From assembly GCF_002836255.1 (NCBI RefSeq), contig NZ_PJAU01000047.1, positions 174,370-238,369 of the forward strand: DNA of 64,000 nt, written 5' to 3'. Numbering within the stretch: position 1 is the first letter of the stretch; the number at the start of each line of letters is the position of its first letter. This document shows, piece by piece, positions 25,106-33,356 of this stretch. Position numbers and translations under genes: made by a program. Below the pieces are notes generated by a model. The model worked only from the letters and a program-made list of their open reading frames with translations. It was not told the DNA's origin and did not search any database. Origin of the DNA: Colwellia sp. 75C3 (GTDB taxonomy: Bacteria; Pseudomonadota; Gammaproteobacteria; Enterobacterales; Alteromonadaceae).

Positions 25106-25579
25106 ATGAAAAAAACAATGATAATCAACTTTATATTTATGAGTTTTATATCGTTTAATTCATTGGCAAATGAGGATCCATCACTAGAACATACCATGGA
25201 TTTTATTGTGAAAAAATTCGAAGAGTCTGTTTGCCATTACGATCACACTAACACTAACCAAAGAGTAGGATTTGTTTATCATAAAGAACTACAAGATGTG
25301 ACCTTTGATTATAAATCTAAAGTCTTGTCGTACACTGTGGTAAGCGGAGGAAGGGATTTAAAAAGAAGCCCCTTTAAAATCGACTTCAGCTTGGCATATC
25401 CTCGCGTGAATACTTTTATTGAATCGGGTGTAACAGCAGGCTGCATAAGACTTCAAGTATTTACACCTAATGATTACCACCGAATTTATATTAATAATAT
25501 TGATAATATACCTGAACGTTTAGTTAAGGCTCTAAATCATGCAATTATTTTATCTGGGGGTAAAAACGAGGCTTTTTAA
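25106..25579 (+). CDS. Exported hypothetical protein, paralog of 19084-19602
   Basis: I choose ATG 25106 (MKKTMIINFIFMSFISFNSLA), a proper signal peptide; the longer frame from 25052 runs through the leader. The protein is 157 residues. It shares an N-terminal motif (DPSLEHTMDFIVKKF) and a C-terminal motif (ALNHAIILSGGKNEAF) with the minus-strand gene at 19084. The function is unknown; the periplasm is likely. It is preceded by the TTGATAG heptamer tract. Confidence 0.68.
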   Translation: MKKTMIINFIFMSFISFNSLANEDPSLEHTMDFIVKKFEESVCHYDHTNTNQRVGFVYHKELQDVTFDYKSKVLSYTVVSGGRDLKRSPFKIDFSLAYPRVNTFIESGVTAGCIRLQVFTPNDYHRIYINNIDNIPERLVKALNHAIILSGGKNEAF

Positions 25580-25691
25580 TTTGTGCCTATTATGCTCGGT
25601 GGTACTGTAAAATTGAATAATTCGGGTTTAGCTGAAGCTAAACTTCTTAGTAAACGCAAATACCCTACTAAAAAGTTGACAATGTTACTTT

Positions 25692-25725
25692 GACAGATTA
25701 TTTAATTTAGATTAAATAATCTGTC
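25692..25725. terminator. Bidirectional terminator hairpin
   Basis: A perfect 14-bp stem (GACAGATTATTTAA with its complement) around a 6-bp loop, between two convergent genes. The runs of A/T on both sides suit termination in either direction. Just upstream, AAAAGTTGACAATG at about 25670 resembles half of a TnsB-type site. Confidence 0.7.
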
Positions 25726-25744
25726 TTTAAGAAAAATATATTGT

Positions 25745-26269
25745 TTATTCAATTAAATCATCATCTAATTCAACTTTTTCTATTTCCATATCATCATCAT
25801 CTTGATGAAGGAAATATTGCCCTGCTAGTTTTCCTATCCAATAAGGGGCTGTATTTTCCTTTCCTCTAGAGGCGTTACTGCCATGACCAAAAGTAACTTT
25901 GTTGTCATCGTCTCCATAATCGGCAATATGTACACACTCATGAAAGATAGTATTCACAATGCTTTCATGGCTTCTATAAAGCTTTCTTTTATTCAAAAAT
26001 AAAGTATTAGGGTGCTTGCCTGTAACATATGCATTGGCTTTTGAAAATCGCCACCAAGGTTTATATAGTTTTATGGTAACGTTAGTATTACAGTTTCGTA
26101 TTTGCTCAGAAATAGTTTTTGAGGAGGTTTTTGAATAATCAAATTGTGGTGCTGATGTTATATCTTGCCAAAAATCAACGTGTTCAGAATTACTACCTTC
26201 AAACAACTCGTTAATAAATTTAACGCACTCATTTATTTTATCATTTTTTCCATTAAAAATAACTTCCAT
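25745..26269 (-). CDS. Putative zincin-like metallopeptidase
   Basis: A 174-residue protein without a signal peptide. It has the zinc motif HECVH (NTIFHECVHIADYG; HExxH type), followed by GHGSNASRGKENTAPYWIGKLAGQYF with further histidine and possible third ligand. The N-terminal half gives a typical beta-rich lead-in. The size and isolation resemble single-domain metallopeptidase toxins, but it may equally be a housekeeping-type zincin. The C-terminal tail is very acidic. It is convergent with the exported gene at 25106. Confidence 0.65.
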   Translation of the reverse strand: MEVIFNGKNDKINECVKFINELFEGSNSEHVDFWQDITSAPQFDYSKTSSKTISEQIRNCNTNVTIKLYKPWWRFSKANAYVTGKHPNTLFLNKRKLYRSHESIVNTIFHECVHIADYGDDDNKVTFGHGSNASRGKENTAPYWIGKLAGQYFLHQDDDDMEIEKVELDDDLIE

Positions 26270-26474
26270 GAATTTTCCTTATTATCAGTCAATGACGCTT
26301 TTTTAGAATAATGATGAAAAAACTTTAGTGATAGCTTGTTATATTTTCAAGTGACACAGTGAGTTTCTCAGTTAAGTTATTAGCTAACTTACTCTCTAGC
26401 TACTACTTTTAATATTACTAACAAGGAGGTAGAGGGTTTCCTTGTGCTAATTCTTCAATAATAAGGAATAAATA

Positions 26475-26621
26475 ATGGATATCAATGGAAAAATTATTTT
26501 AGTATCAAATCGTGATGTACACCCCAAGGAAACTACTGTTAAATTATTTGGGGAAAATTTAAATGCCAAAGGGGCTGAACAACTTTTTGATTCAAAGAAT
26601 TTTGATAGAGATCTATTTTAA
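26475..26621 (+). CDS. Short hypothetical protein (48 codons)
   Basis: ATG 26475 follows AAGGAATAAATA and opens a 48-codon frame ending in DRDLF. The composition is protein-like (MDINGKIILVSNRDVHPKE). There is no signal or membrane segment. It could be a small real gene or the 5' remnant of a larger one. Confidence 0.4.
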   Translation: MDINGKIILVSNRDVHPKETTVKLFGENLNAKGAEQLFDSKNFDRDLF

Positions 26622-26794
26622 ACTTAACGTGTTGAGTGTACTTAACTTTAAGTAAAAATAGCACTAACAATTTATAGTATTAAAAATTCAGTTCCAGAGA
26701 CTATTTATTTTAACGGATATTGGCAAGTTGTGACTTGTTTATATGGGAGTAACTATAGTGCTAGAAAGATTTTGTCTAAATATAAGGACTTATT

Positions 26795-27211
26795 ATGTTT
26801 TTTAATAAAGTAGACTTATCTGTCAGTGCTCAAGCTGATGATTACTTAGCTTATTGTATCAATAAGCGAAATCAATTTTCACGATATGCAACAGCCTGGA
26901 AGATAACTATGAGGGGCCTGTTGCTACTCTCTATTTTCATGGCTAGTTTTGCTGCTTTGATCCCTGCTATTGAAAGTTGGATTGATTTTCGTGGTTATTC
27001 TCAAGAGATATCTACCATGTTTGCCGCATTAGCTGCCCTTAGTTCTGCAATTCTTGGTACTCTGAAATGTGAAGAGAACTTCCTGTTTAATCGTAAGCAA
27101 CGACACGATATGGAACAAATTATTGTTGATTTATCCGATCCTGACGTTGAGTTGCAAGATATTAGAGGAAAAATTAAAGGCATTATGAATGAGAGAGGGG
27201 ATAGAGAGTAA
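26795..27211 (+). CDS. SLATT/DUF4231-like two-membrane-segment protein
   Basis: A 138-residue protein with two membrane helices (ITMRGLLLLSIFMASFAALIPAI and STMFAALAALSSAILGTL). A cytosolic helix follows the second (KCEENFLFNRKQRHDMEQII). This layout fits SLATT-type 2TM proteins, which are proposed pore-forming effectors in nucleotide-second-messenger conflict systems. No partner synthase or SLOG gene is adjacent, so its activation route is unknown. It is the last cargo gene before the distal transposon end. Confidence 0.65.
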   Translation: MFFNKVDLSVSAQADDYLAYCINKRNQFSRYATAWKITMRGLLLLSIFMASFAALIPAIESWIDFRGYSQEISTMFAALAALSSAILGTLKCEENFLFNRKQRHDMEQIIVDLSDPDVELQDIRGKIKGIMNERGDRE

Positions 27212-27268
27212 ATTGTATTTACCACAATCACAATAGCGTTTAATATATAATGCAAGGTGATGATTATT

Positions 27269-27398
27269 TTGACACATTATGCTTTATTTTATGCGCTGGT
27301 TGTCAATATATGGATTTATTCATGGGAATTGATTAATAAGTAGAACCAGTAAAATTAGTACCTGTAGGGGAACGGTTTTTGTCAGCTTATGGTTTAAG
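27269..27398. repeat. Transposon L-type end with three dispersed TnsB-type sites
   Basis: Inverted copies of the TnsB-type site lie at 27269-27286 (TTGACACATTATGCTTTA), 27300-27318 (TTGTCAATATATGGATTTA) and 27379-27396 (TTGTCAGCTTATGGTTTA). The last is the exact inverse of the first site at the parE end. The terminal dinucleotide is AG where CA is expected. Dispersed sites over about 130 bp match the layout of a Tn7 left end. Confidence 0.82.
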
Positions 27399-27500
27399 GA
27401 CTATTAATTGCAATAATCCTGCGCATGCAAGCGTTGTTACTACCGGTTAAAGTGCTGGTATTTTCAGGGCACTAAGCAGATAAGTTACAGTGATTAATGT

Positions 27501-27518
27501 TTGTCATTAAGCCGTCAC
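27501..27518 (+). promoter_or_regulatory. Pho box before gap-arsJ
   Basis: TTGTCAT, a 4-bp spacer (TAAG) and CCGTCAC match the PhoB box (two CTGTCAT-type repeats 11 bp apart) at 6 of 7 positions each. A -10-like TAATAT follows at 27526-27531, the usual distance at PhoB-activated promoters. Phosphate-starvation induction of the operon is inferred. Confidence 0.7.
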
Positions 27519-27542
27519 AAATATGTAATATAGTTAACTTAG

Positions 27543-27568
27543 AAAATCCTCTTTATAGAGGATTTTTT
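27543..27568 (+). terminator. Attenuator-like hairpin in the gap leader
   Basis: AAAATCCTC, a 6-bp loop and GAGGATTTT are followed by TT, an intrinsic terminator by form. It lies downstream of the Pho box and -10 but upstream of gap, so it would be inside the leader RNA. It could attenuate transcription, or end an upstream transcript. Confidence 0.6.
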
Positions 27569-27637
27569 ATGTCTTATAACATGAGTTCAATTGAAGTCTC
27601 ACCACTAATAACAGATGAAATAAGAGTTGATAAATGA
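27569..27637 (+). CDS. Possible leader peptide coupled to gap
   Basis: A 22-codon frame starts at the edge of the hairpin T run and ends in TGA that overlaps the gap ATG (ATGA). The product would be [20 protein letters not shown] plus DK. Its ribosome site would be inside the hairpin. It may couple gap translation to leader folding, or be a chance frame. Confidence 0.35.
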   Translation: MSYNMSSIEVSPLITDEIRVDK

Positions 27638-28689
27638 CAATTAAAGTAGGTATAAACGGCTTTGGTCGTATGGGAAGGTTAATTTTACGGGCTGCATGGC
27701 ATTGGCCGGAAGTGAAGTTTGTGCAAATTAATGACCCTGCAGGTGATGCACCAACGCTGGCGCACTTACTTAATTTTGACTCTATTCATGGTCGTTGGCA
27801 ATATGAGGCAACAGCTGAAAACAAACTTATGTATATTGAAGGTAGTACGTTAACGGTAAGCCAAAACGTTGATATAGCTGAAACAGATTGGTCTGGATGC
27901 GACCTTGTTATCGAAGCATCAGGCGTAATGCGCGATAAAGAAAAGCTACAAGCTTACTTTACTCAAGGAGTTCAAAAGGTACTTGTTACTGCGCCGATGA
28001 AGTTAGCCGGCGATGATTCTGATAGTGATATGGTTAATATCGTTATGGGTGTTAATCAACACTTATATCAATTTGATGAGCATAGTATAGTCACTGCAGC
28101 TTCATGTACGACTAACTGTTTGGCGCCAGTGGTTAAGGTATTGCAAGAGTCGGTAGGTATAAAACATGGCAGCATGACCACCATCCACGATATTACCAAT
28201 ACCCAAACCATATTAGATGCCCCGCATAAAGATTTACGCCGCGCACGTGCTTGTGGTCAGTCTTTAATTCCAACCACTACCGGCTCAGCTAAAGCTATTA
28301 CTGATATATTTCCTGAATTAAGAGGAAAATTAAATGGTCATGCGGTTAGAGTGCCACTGGCAAACGCTTCATTAACTGATTGTGTTTTTGAAATGCAACG
28401 AGATGTCACTATTGAAGAAATAAACCAGCTAATGTCTGATGCCGCGGAAGGTGAGCTAAAGGGGATTTTGGGTTATGAAACTAAACCTTTAGTGTCAGTT
28501 GATTATAAAACCGATGCCAGATCTTGTGTTGTTGATGCCCTATCGACCATGGTTATTAATGGCAGCCAACTGAAAATGTATTTATGGTATGACAATGAAT
28601 GGGGTTATGCGAATCGTACCGCTGAGCTGATGACCTTAATGGCAAATAGCTTAACCGGCACTTCTGAAGCAAAGCTTAACGAGTCATAG
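27634..28689 (+). CDS. gap: ArsJ-associated glyceraldehyde-3-phosphate dehydrogenase
   Basis: A 351-residue GAPDH. The NAD-binding start is [16 protein letters not shown], and the catalytic cysteine is C158 in [11 protein letters not shown]. Directly followed by arsJ (1 bp gap), it is the type that makes 1-arseno-3-phosphoglycerate from arsenate and glyceraldehyde-3-phosphate, which ArsJ then exports. A Pho box upstream suggests that it serves when arsenate enters through phosphate uptake under phosphate stress (inference). A central glycolytic gap would not be expected next to arsJ. Confidence 0.9.
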   Translation: MTIKVGINGFGRMGRLILRAAWHWPEVKFVQINDPAGDAPTLAHLLNFDSIHGRWQYEATAENKLMYIEGSTLTVSQNVDIAETDWSGCDLVIEASGVMRDKEKLQAYFTQGVQKVLVTAPMKLAGDDSDSDMVNIVMGVNQHLYQFDEHSIVTAASCTTNCLAPVVKVLQESVGIKHGSMTTIHDITNTQTILDAPHKDLRRARACGQSLIPTTTGSAKAITDIFPELRGKLNGHAVRVPLANASLTDCVFEMQRDVTIEEINQLMSDAAEGELKGILGYETKPLVSVDYKTDARSCVVDALSTMVINGSQLKMYLWYDNEWGYANRTAELMTLMANSLTGTSEAKLNES

Positions 28690-28690
28690 T

Positions 28691-29911
28691 TTGGCTTCAT
28701 TTAGCTCTTTATCGCAACCGGTAAAAAAATATAGTGCAATCACCGCTAACTATTGGGCATTTACCCTGACAGATGGCGCACTGCGCATGTTGGTGTTGCT
28801 GTATTTTTATCAGTTAGGTTATAGCCCTTTTGCGTTAGCGACATTATTCATTCTTTATGAAGTCTTTGGTGTCGTCACTAATCTTGTCGGTGGTTGGCTT
28901 GGTGCTCGCATTGGTTTAAACAAAACCATGCTCATTGGTATCGTTATTCAGGTTGTAGCCCTGCTGATGTTAGCGCTGCCAAGTGAATACTTAAGCGTTG
29001 CTTATGTCATGTTTGCGCAAGCATTGTCGGGTATTGCCAAAGATCTTAACAAAATGAGCGCTAAATCGAGCATTAAGTTGCTGGTTGTTAAGGCAAATAA
29101 GGAAGAGGGAGATAACAAGTTATTCACATGGGTAGCTTTACTTACTGGCTCAAAAAACACCCTTAAAGGTGTTGGTTTTTTTCTAGGAGGCTTATTACTC
29201 ACTACGTTTGACTTTCAATTATCAGTGCTGTTAATGGCAATTGCATTAATCATTGTCGCTTTAAGTACTTACCCTATGTTACGTGGTGAACTCGGTAAAA
29301 CCCGCTATAAAGCAAAATTTAGTGAGTTATTTTCAAAGAATGCATCGTTAAATTATTTATCCGCGGCGCGTCTATTTCTGTTTGCGGGTCGTGATGTCTG
29401 GTTTGTTATTGCTTTACCTGTATATTTGGCAAGTCAATTACAGTGGCAACATCAAGCAATCGGTACTTTTCTCGCCTGTTGGATTATCTTTTATGGAATC
29501 ATTCAAGCGAATGCACCAAAAATTCTGTCACTTCTTAGTGGTAGTGGAGAAAAATACTCACATCAGAAAGTCATACTCTGGTCAGTATTATTGGCGTTGG
29601 TAACGTTGATTTTATGTCTCGCTATCTATCTTTTTCCACAAAGTAATGAAGTGCTTATCATAGGGCTCTTTATATTTGGTGCTGTTTTTGCGATGAATTC
29701 ATCACTGCATAGTTATCTTATTGTCGCCTTTGCTAGGGATGAAGGTGTCTCTATGGATGTTGGCTTTTATTATATGGCCAATGCCTTGGGCAGGTTACTT
29801 GGGACTATACTCTCGGGGTTAATTTATCAGCAAGTAGGCTTGCTCGCCTGTATGTCTTTTGCCTTCATATTCACTTTACTTGCCAGTTATTTTGTTCGAA
29901 AAATAGCATGA
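28691..29911 (+). CDS. arsJ: Organoarsenical efflux MFS transporter ArsJ
   Basis: A 406-residue major facilitator with about 12 membrane segments. The sequence NYWAFTLTDGALRMLVLLYF, then GVVTNLVGGWLGARIGLNKT and ALSGIAKDLNKMSAKSSIK, is typical of ArsJ. It extrudes 1-arseno-3-phosphoglycerate, which breaks down outside to arsenate. The start is TTG 28691, one base after the gap stop, so the pair is translationally linked. No arsR, arsC or arsB gene is present in the window. Confidence 0.9.
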   Translation: MASFSSLSQPVKKYSAITANYWAFTLTDGALRMLVLLYFYQLGYSPFALATLFILYEVFGVVTNLVGGWLGARIGLNKTMLIGIVIQVVALLMLALPSEYLSVAYVMFAQALSGIAKDLNKMSAKSSIKLLVVKANKEEGDNKLFTWVALLTGSKNTLKGVGFFLGGLLLTTFDFQLSVLLMAIALIIVALSTYPMLRGELGKTRYKAKFSELFSKNASLNYLSAARLFLFAGRDVWFVIALPVYLASQLQWQHQAIGTFLACWIIFYGIIQANAPKILSLLSGSGEKYSHQKVILWSVLLALVTLILCLAIYLFPQSNEVLIIGLFIFGAVFAMNSSLHSYLIVAFARDEGVSMDVGFYYMANALGRLLGTILSGLIYQQVGLLACMSFAFIFTLLASYFVRKIA

Positions 29912-30011
29912 ATATGTAAATATTACGGTTTAACTCTCAGGTGAAATAGCTTTATACTGCTTTAATCGCATTTATCGGTGAATACCGAACTGCTTATTAA
30001 GGAATTTCTGT

Positions 30012-31916
30012 TTGTTGTGCTTTGCTAAAAAAAACTATCAAGCGATACAAATCTTTATCATTGTTGCCTGCCTACTATTGCCAATGCTTAGTGTTGCTCA
30101 AGAAACAATTGATCTGAAAGAATTTAATCTTGTTGCAGAAGAAGTCAAAGAGCTTAAAAAATCAGACCTAGTCGGCTCCCTCAAAAAACTAACTGTTTAT
30201 GAAAACTTACTTGATGCGCTAACTGTTGAACAAAACTTACTCTATTTTAAGTTACTCACCGAGATATATCTTGAGCAGAATAAATATGGTATTGCTAAGA
30301 AAACGGTAGATAAGGGACTATCAATAGCGAAAAGGCTTGCCAGTCCAAGCATAATTATTAGTGAATTATTATATCTAAAGGGCTTTGCTTACGAGAGTCT
30401 AGGTGACATTAGTCAAGCCACAAAAGAGTATAAAAATGGCTTGGAAGTTGCTGAGTCTTTACACAATAAAATACAAGTTGCCACGGGTCTTATTAACTTA
30501 GGCGCAATTTCTTACCTTACAGATGATTTAAAACGTTCCTTAGTTTTACTTAATGATGCCTATAACATTGCCGGACAAACCGATGATGAAGAGCTTAAAG
30601 GCACTGTTAATACTGAATTAGGCATTGTCTATTCCTATTTACTGCAAGATGAACAGTCAATGGCTTATTATCAGCAATCGTATGTACACTTTAAAAAGGC
30701 CGGTATGTTACTAGCCGCACATAACAGTTTAAATAATATTGCGACGAATTATATTAATAATGAGAATTATCAACAAGCAATAGCTGTATTCGAAACTATT
30801 ATCGAAGAATCAAATAAAGATACCCCAACTGATAATATGTTTACTCTTTATTCTGGCATGTCTTGGGCACATCTAGCTAAATCGGACAGTAACCCTGATC
30901 TGGCATACCAATACTTGTTGATGGCTAAGAAATATTTACAGTTTACTGAGAAGCTCGATTTTCGCTTACAGTTTTATTTCGATGAGGCTAATGTTTTATA
31001 TGACTTAGAGCGCTTTGATGAAGTACTAATAAGCATCGTTCATATTGAAAAGATATTGGCTAATCATCAGGACATGCCCATGGTTAAAAAAGAGGGTTAT
31101 GTCAGTATTATCAACCTCAAAGCCGCCGTTTTTCACAAAAAAGGACAGTTTCAACAAGCTTATGAGACAAAGTCTAGAGTGATAACGTTAACAGATAAGT
31201 TATATGAAAAAGAAGATGATCGCTCTATTACGCAAGTTCGTCTTAGGCTTGAAGCGGAAAAAGCAGATAAACAAAGTAAGGTATTACATAGCCAAAAAGT
31301 ACTGCATGAGGCCAGTTTGAATAAAGTAACTTTAGAAAATGAAGAGCAACGACTTTACCTCATCATTAGTGCTTTAGTCGCTTTAGCTTTTGCTTGGGTT
31401 CTGGTGAAACTAGTTCAAAGTCAGCACAAGCTTAAAATTGCTTCTAGTATTGATCCACTTACTGGCGCGGCCAATAGACGTAGTTTAATGATAAAGTCTC
31501 AAGACGCTTTTAAGCTTGCAAAATCAAAGCAATCTGATTTAAGTATATTGATGATAGATATCGACCATTTTAAAAACATAAATGATAGTTCAGGTCATAG
31601 CATCGGCGATAAAGTGTTAGCGAACGTGGCTTTGCTTAGCGCTAATATGATGCGAAAAAGTGATGTTTTTGGTCGCTTTGGCGGTGAAGAGTTTATGGTT
31701 TGTTTACCGAAAACTACAATGAAATCGGCAATGGAAATTGGCGAGCGTATTCGCTTAAGTATTCATGAATACCCGTGGGATTATGTGGGTAGTGTTAGTG
31801 TCAGTGTGGGCATCGCTAGCTTAGAAAATGATATCAATTTACTCAGTTTAATCAAAAGAGCCGATGAACAATTACATCAAGCTAAAGCATCAGGAAGAAA
31901 TAAGGTGTGTGGCTAA
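30012..31916 (+). CDS. TPR-domain diguanylate cyclase
   Basis: A 634-residue protein with an N-terminal signal peptide or anchor (FIIVACLLLPMLSVAQ). A long periplasmic region of tetratricopeptide repeats (about 40-390) and a coiled coil follow, then a membrane helix (LYLIISALVALAFAWVLVKLV) and a C-terminal GGDEF domain. The active site is GGEEF with an RxxD inhibitory site (RKSD) 5 residues before it, so it should make c-di-GMP with product feedback. The start is TTG 30012 with AAGGA 9 bp upstream. It overlaps the next GGDEF gene by one base. Confidence 0.9.
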   Translation: MLCFAKKNYQAIQIFIIVACLLLPMLSVAQETIDLKEFNLVAEEVKELKKSDLVGSLKKLTVYENLLDALTVEQNLLYFKLLTEIYLEQNKYGIAKKTVDKGLSIAKRLASPSIIISELLYLKGFAYESLGDISQATKEYKNGLEVAESLHNKIQVATGLINLGAISYLTDDLKRSLVLLNDAYNIAGQTDDEELKGTVNTELGIVYSYLLQDEQSMAYYQQSYVHFKKAGMLLAAHNSLNNIATNYINNENYQQAIAVFETIIEESNKDTPTDNMFTLYSGMSWAHLAKSDSNPDLAYQYLLMAKKYLQFTEKLDFRLQFYFDEANVLYDLERFDEVLISIVHIEKILANHQDMPMVKKEGYVSIINLKAAVFHKKGQFQQAYETKSRVITLTDKLYEKEDDRSITQVRLRLEAEKADKQSKVLHSQKVLHEASLNKVTLENEEQRLYLIISALVALAFAWVLVKLVQSQHKLKIASSIDPLTGAANRRSLMIKSQDAFKLAKSKQSDLSILMIDIDHFKNINDSSGHSIGDKVLANVALLSANMMRKSDVFGRFGGEEFMVCLPKTTMKSAMEIGERIRLSIHEYPWDYVGSVSVSVGIASLENDINLLSLIKRADEQLHQAKASGRNKVCG

Positions 31917-33208
31917 TGAAATTTATCAGTCAAAGTGTTTTGATGATGTTATTCCTATTGTTATCTTTTTCTTCGATTTGTCAGGCAAGCGAGCCTGAAA
32001 ATATGTCCACAGAAGTAAAAGGGAAAACGAATAAAAGTAAAGCATTGAATTTACCGGTAATGAAAATGTTGCCTATAAATACTGATTTACTTACCCTTAT
32101 TGCTCAATTAAAAGAAGTAACGAACAATAGTCAAAAAATTGAAGTAGCACTTGCACAACTGACTTTATCGAAAGCGCCCCTTAATGCTGCGGAGCAATAC
32201 TTACTTCTGGTCGCACAAGTTTTGTTAAAAGAAAATGAGAGTGGAAAAAAGATTGATAGTGCAGCTATTGTTACCCTCTTAAAACAAGCAGATAAATTAT
32301 CGGAAAAAATTTCCGAGCAACAATTATCTCATCCTGAATTCTTACAACTGCATTTACTTTTAGCTGACCACTACGCTAGGTTAGGTAAATATGAATTAGC
32401 GTACTTGGAAAAAAAATCCTATCAGAAAAAATATTATATTTACCGTAAAAATAAGCGTTTGGCTATGATTGCTTCTTTAGAGCAATCATTTGAAGTAAAG
32501 GGAAAAAAAGCTAATAATGCTTTGCTAGAAAGTCAAAATAAGTTGAAAATTCGCCGAGTTGCTGAAGTACAAGATGAAAAATCAGCGCAGCAAGATAATT
32601 TGACGCTGATTATCGGTACCGCTATTGTCTTTGTATTACTTTTTTTCAGGCAGTTAAGAATACGTAATAAACTTATCTTATTAACGCGAACAGATGGCTT
32701 AACGGGTTTAGCAAACCGCAGTGCTTTGTTTGAACGGGGCCAGAAAATGGTGGTGAATTTTACTTCACAACCAACCGAATTATCAGTGTTATTGTTGGAT
32801 TTAGATCACTTTAAAAAAATTAATGACAACTTTGGTCATCAGGTTGGAGATGAAATATTAGTTATAGTGTCTCAGTTAGTTAAAGAGACTATGCGTTCTC
32901 GCGACGTATTTTCTCGTTTAGGGGGAGAGGAGTTCGTCGCTTTATTACCTTTCGCTGACAGTAATAAAGCGAAAGCAATTGCTATGCGTATTAATGACAA
33001 AATAGCACAATATGACTTTTCAGAAATAATGTTACAAAGCAAGGTCACTATTAGTGTTGGTGTTGTAACGATGAAACATAGCCAAATAACTTTTGATGAT
33101 TTATTGCATAATGCAGACTTGGCAATGCACCAAGCGAAAGAACAAGGCCGTAATACCGTTGTGTGTTATCAGGATATTGCCGCAGAGCAAGAAAGGCGGG
33201 CTAATTAA
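31916..33208 (+). CDS. Membrane diguanylate cyclase
   Basis: A 430-residue GGDEF protein. The ATG at 31916 overlaps the upstream stop (TAATG). A signal peptide (SVLMMLFLLLSFSSICQA), a short periplasmic helical region and a membrane helix (LTLIIGTAIVFVLLFF) precede a GGEEF active site with RSRD as the I-site. It is a shorter sister of the TPR cyclase in front, and the two are probably co-transcribed. Confidence 0.9.
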   Translation: MKFISQSVLMMLFLLLSFSSICQASEPENMSTEVKGKTNKSKALNLPVMKMLPINTDLLTLIAQLKEVTNNSQKIEVALAQLTLSKAPLNAAEQYLLLVAQVLLKENESGKKIDSAAIVTLLKQADKLSEKISEQQLSHPEFLQLHLLLADHYARLGKYELAYLEKKSYQKKYYIYRKNKRLAMIASLEQSFEVKGKKANNALLESQNKLKIRRVAEVQDEKSAQQDNLTLIIGTAIVFVLLFFRQLRIRNKLILLTRTDGLTGLANRSALFERGQKMVVNFTSQPTELSVLLLDLDHFKKINDNFGHQVGDEILVIVSQLVKETMRSRDVFSRLGGEEFVALLPFADSNKAKAIAMRINDKIAQYDFSEIMLQSKVTISVGVVTMKHSQITFDDLLHNADLAMHQAKEQGRNTVVCYQDIAAEQERRAN

Positions 33209-33356
33209 TGCTTTTGTTACTTTACCTATTTTGTCTAAGCGCATAATCAGATAAGCTATAGCCGATATCATCAGGTTGTGGTTCTGAAGGCATAAGCAAA
33301 GCCATAACCTTAAAAAATACAAATAATTAGACTCGACATATCAGGAAAACCAATTC

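Larger units (their letters stand above)
543..27398 (+). mobile_element. Tn7-like transposon inserted behind parE
   Basis: The element runs from TGTAAACC at 543 to GGTTTAAG ending at 27398. Both ends carry inverted copies of a TnsB-type site (core CATAAGCTGACAA). The core is tnsA, tnsB, tnsC and tniQ in one overlapping operon next to the parE-proximal end, plus a second TniQ-family gene (tnsD-like) on the other strand. This matches canonical Tn7, where tns genes lie at the right end nearest the attachment gene. The right-type end has three abutting sites and the left-type end three dispersed ones, also as in Tn7. Cargo includes an ABC-3C defence operon and many small exported proteins. The distal terminus lacks the expected ACA, and I find no 5-bp target duplication. 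No Cas genes or CRISPR array are present. Confidence 0.9.

Noticed and set aside
27241..27345. 28-codon frame in the distal transposon end
   Set aside because: It lies across the TnsB-type sites and has no ribosome site.
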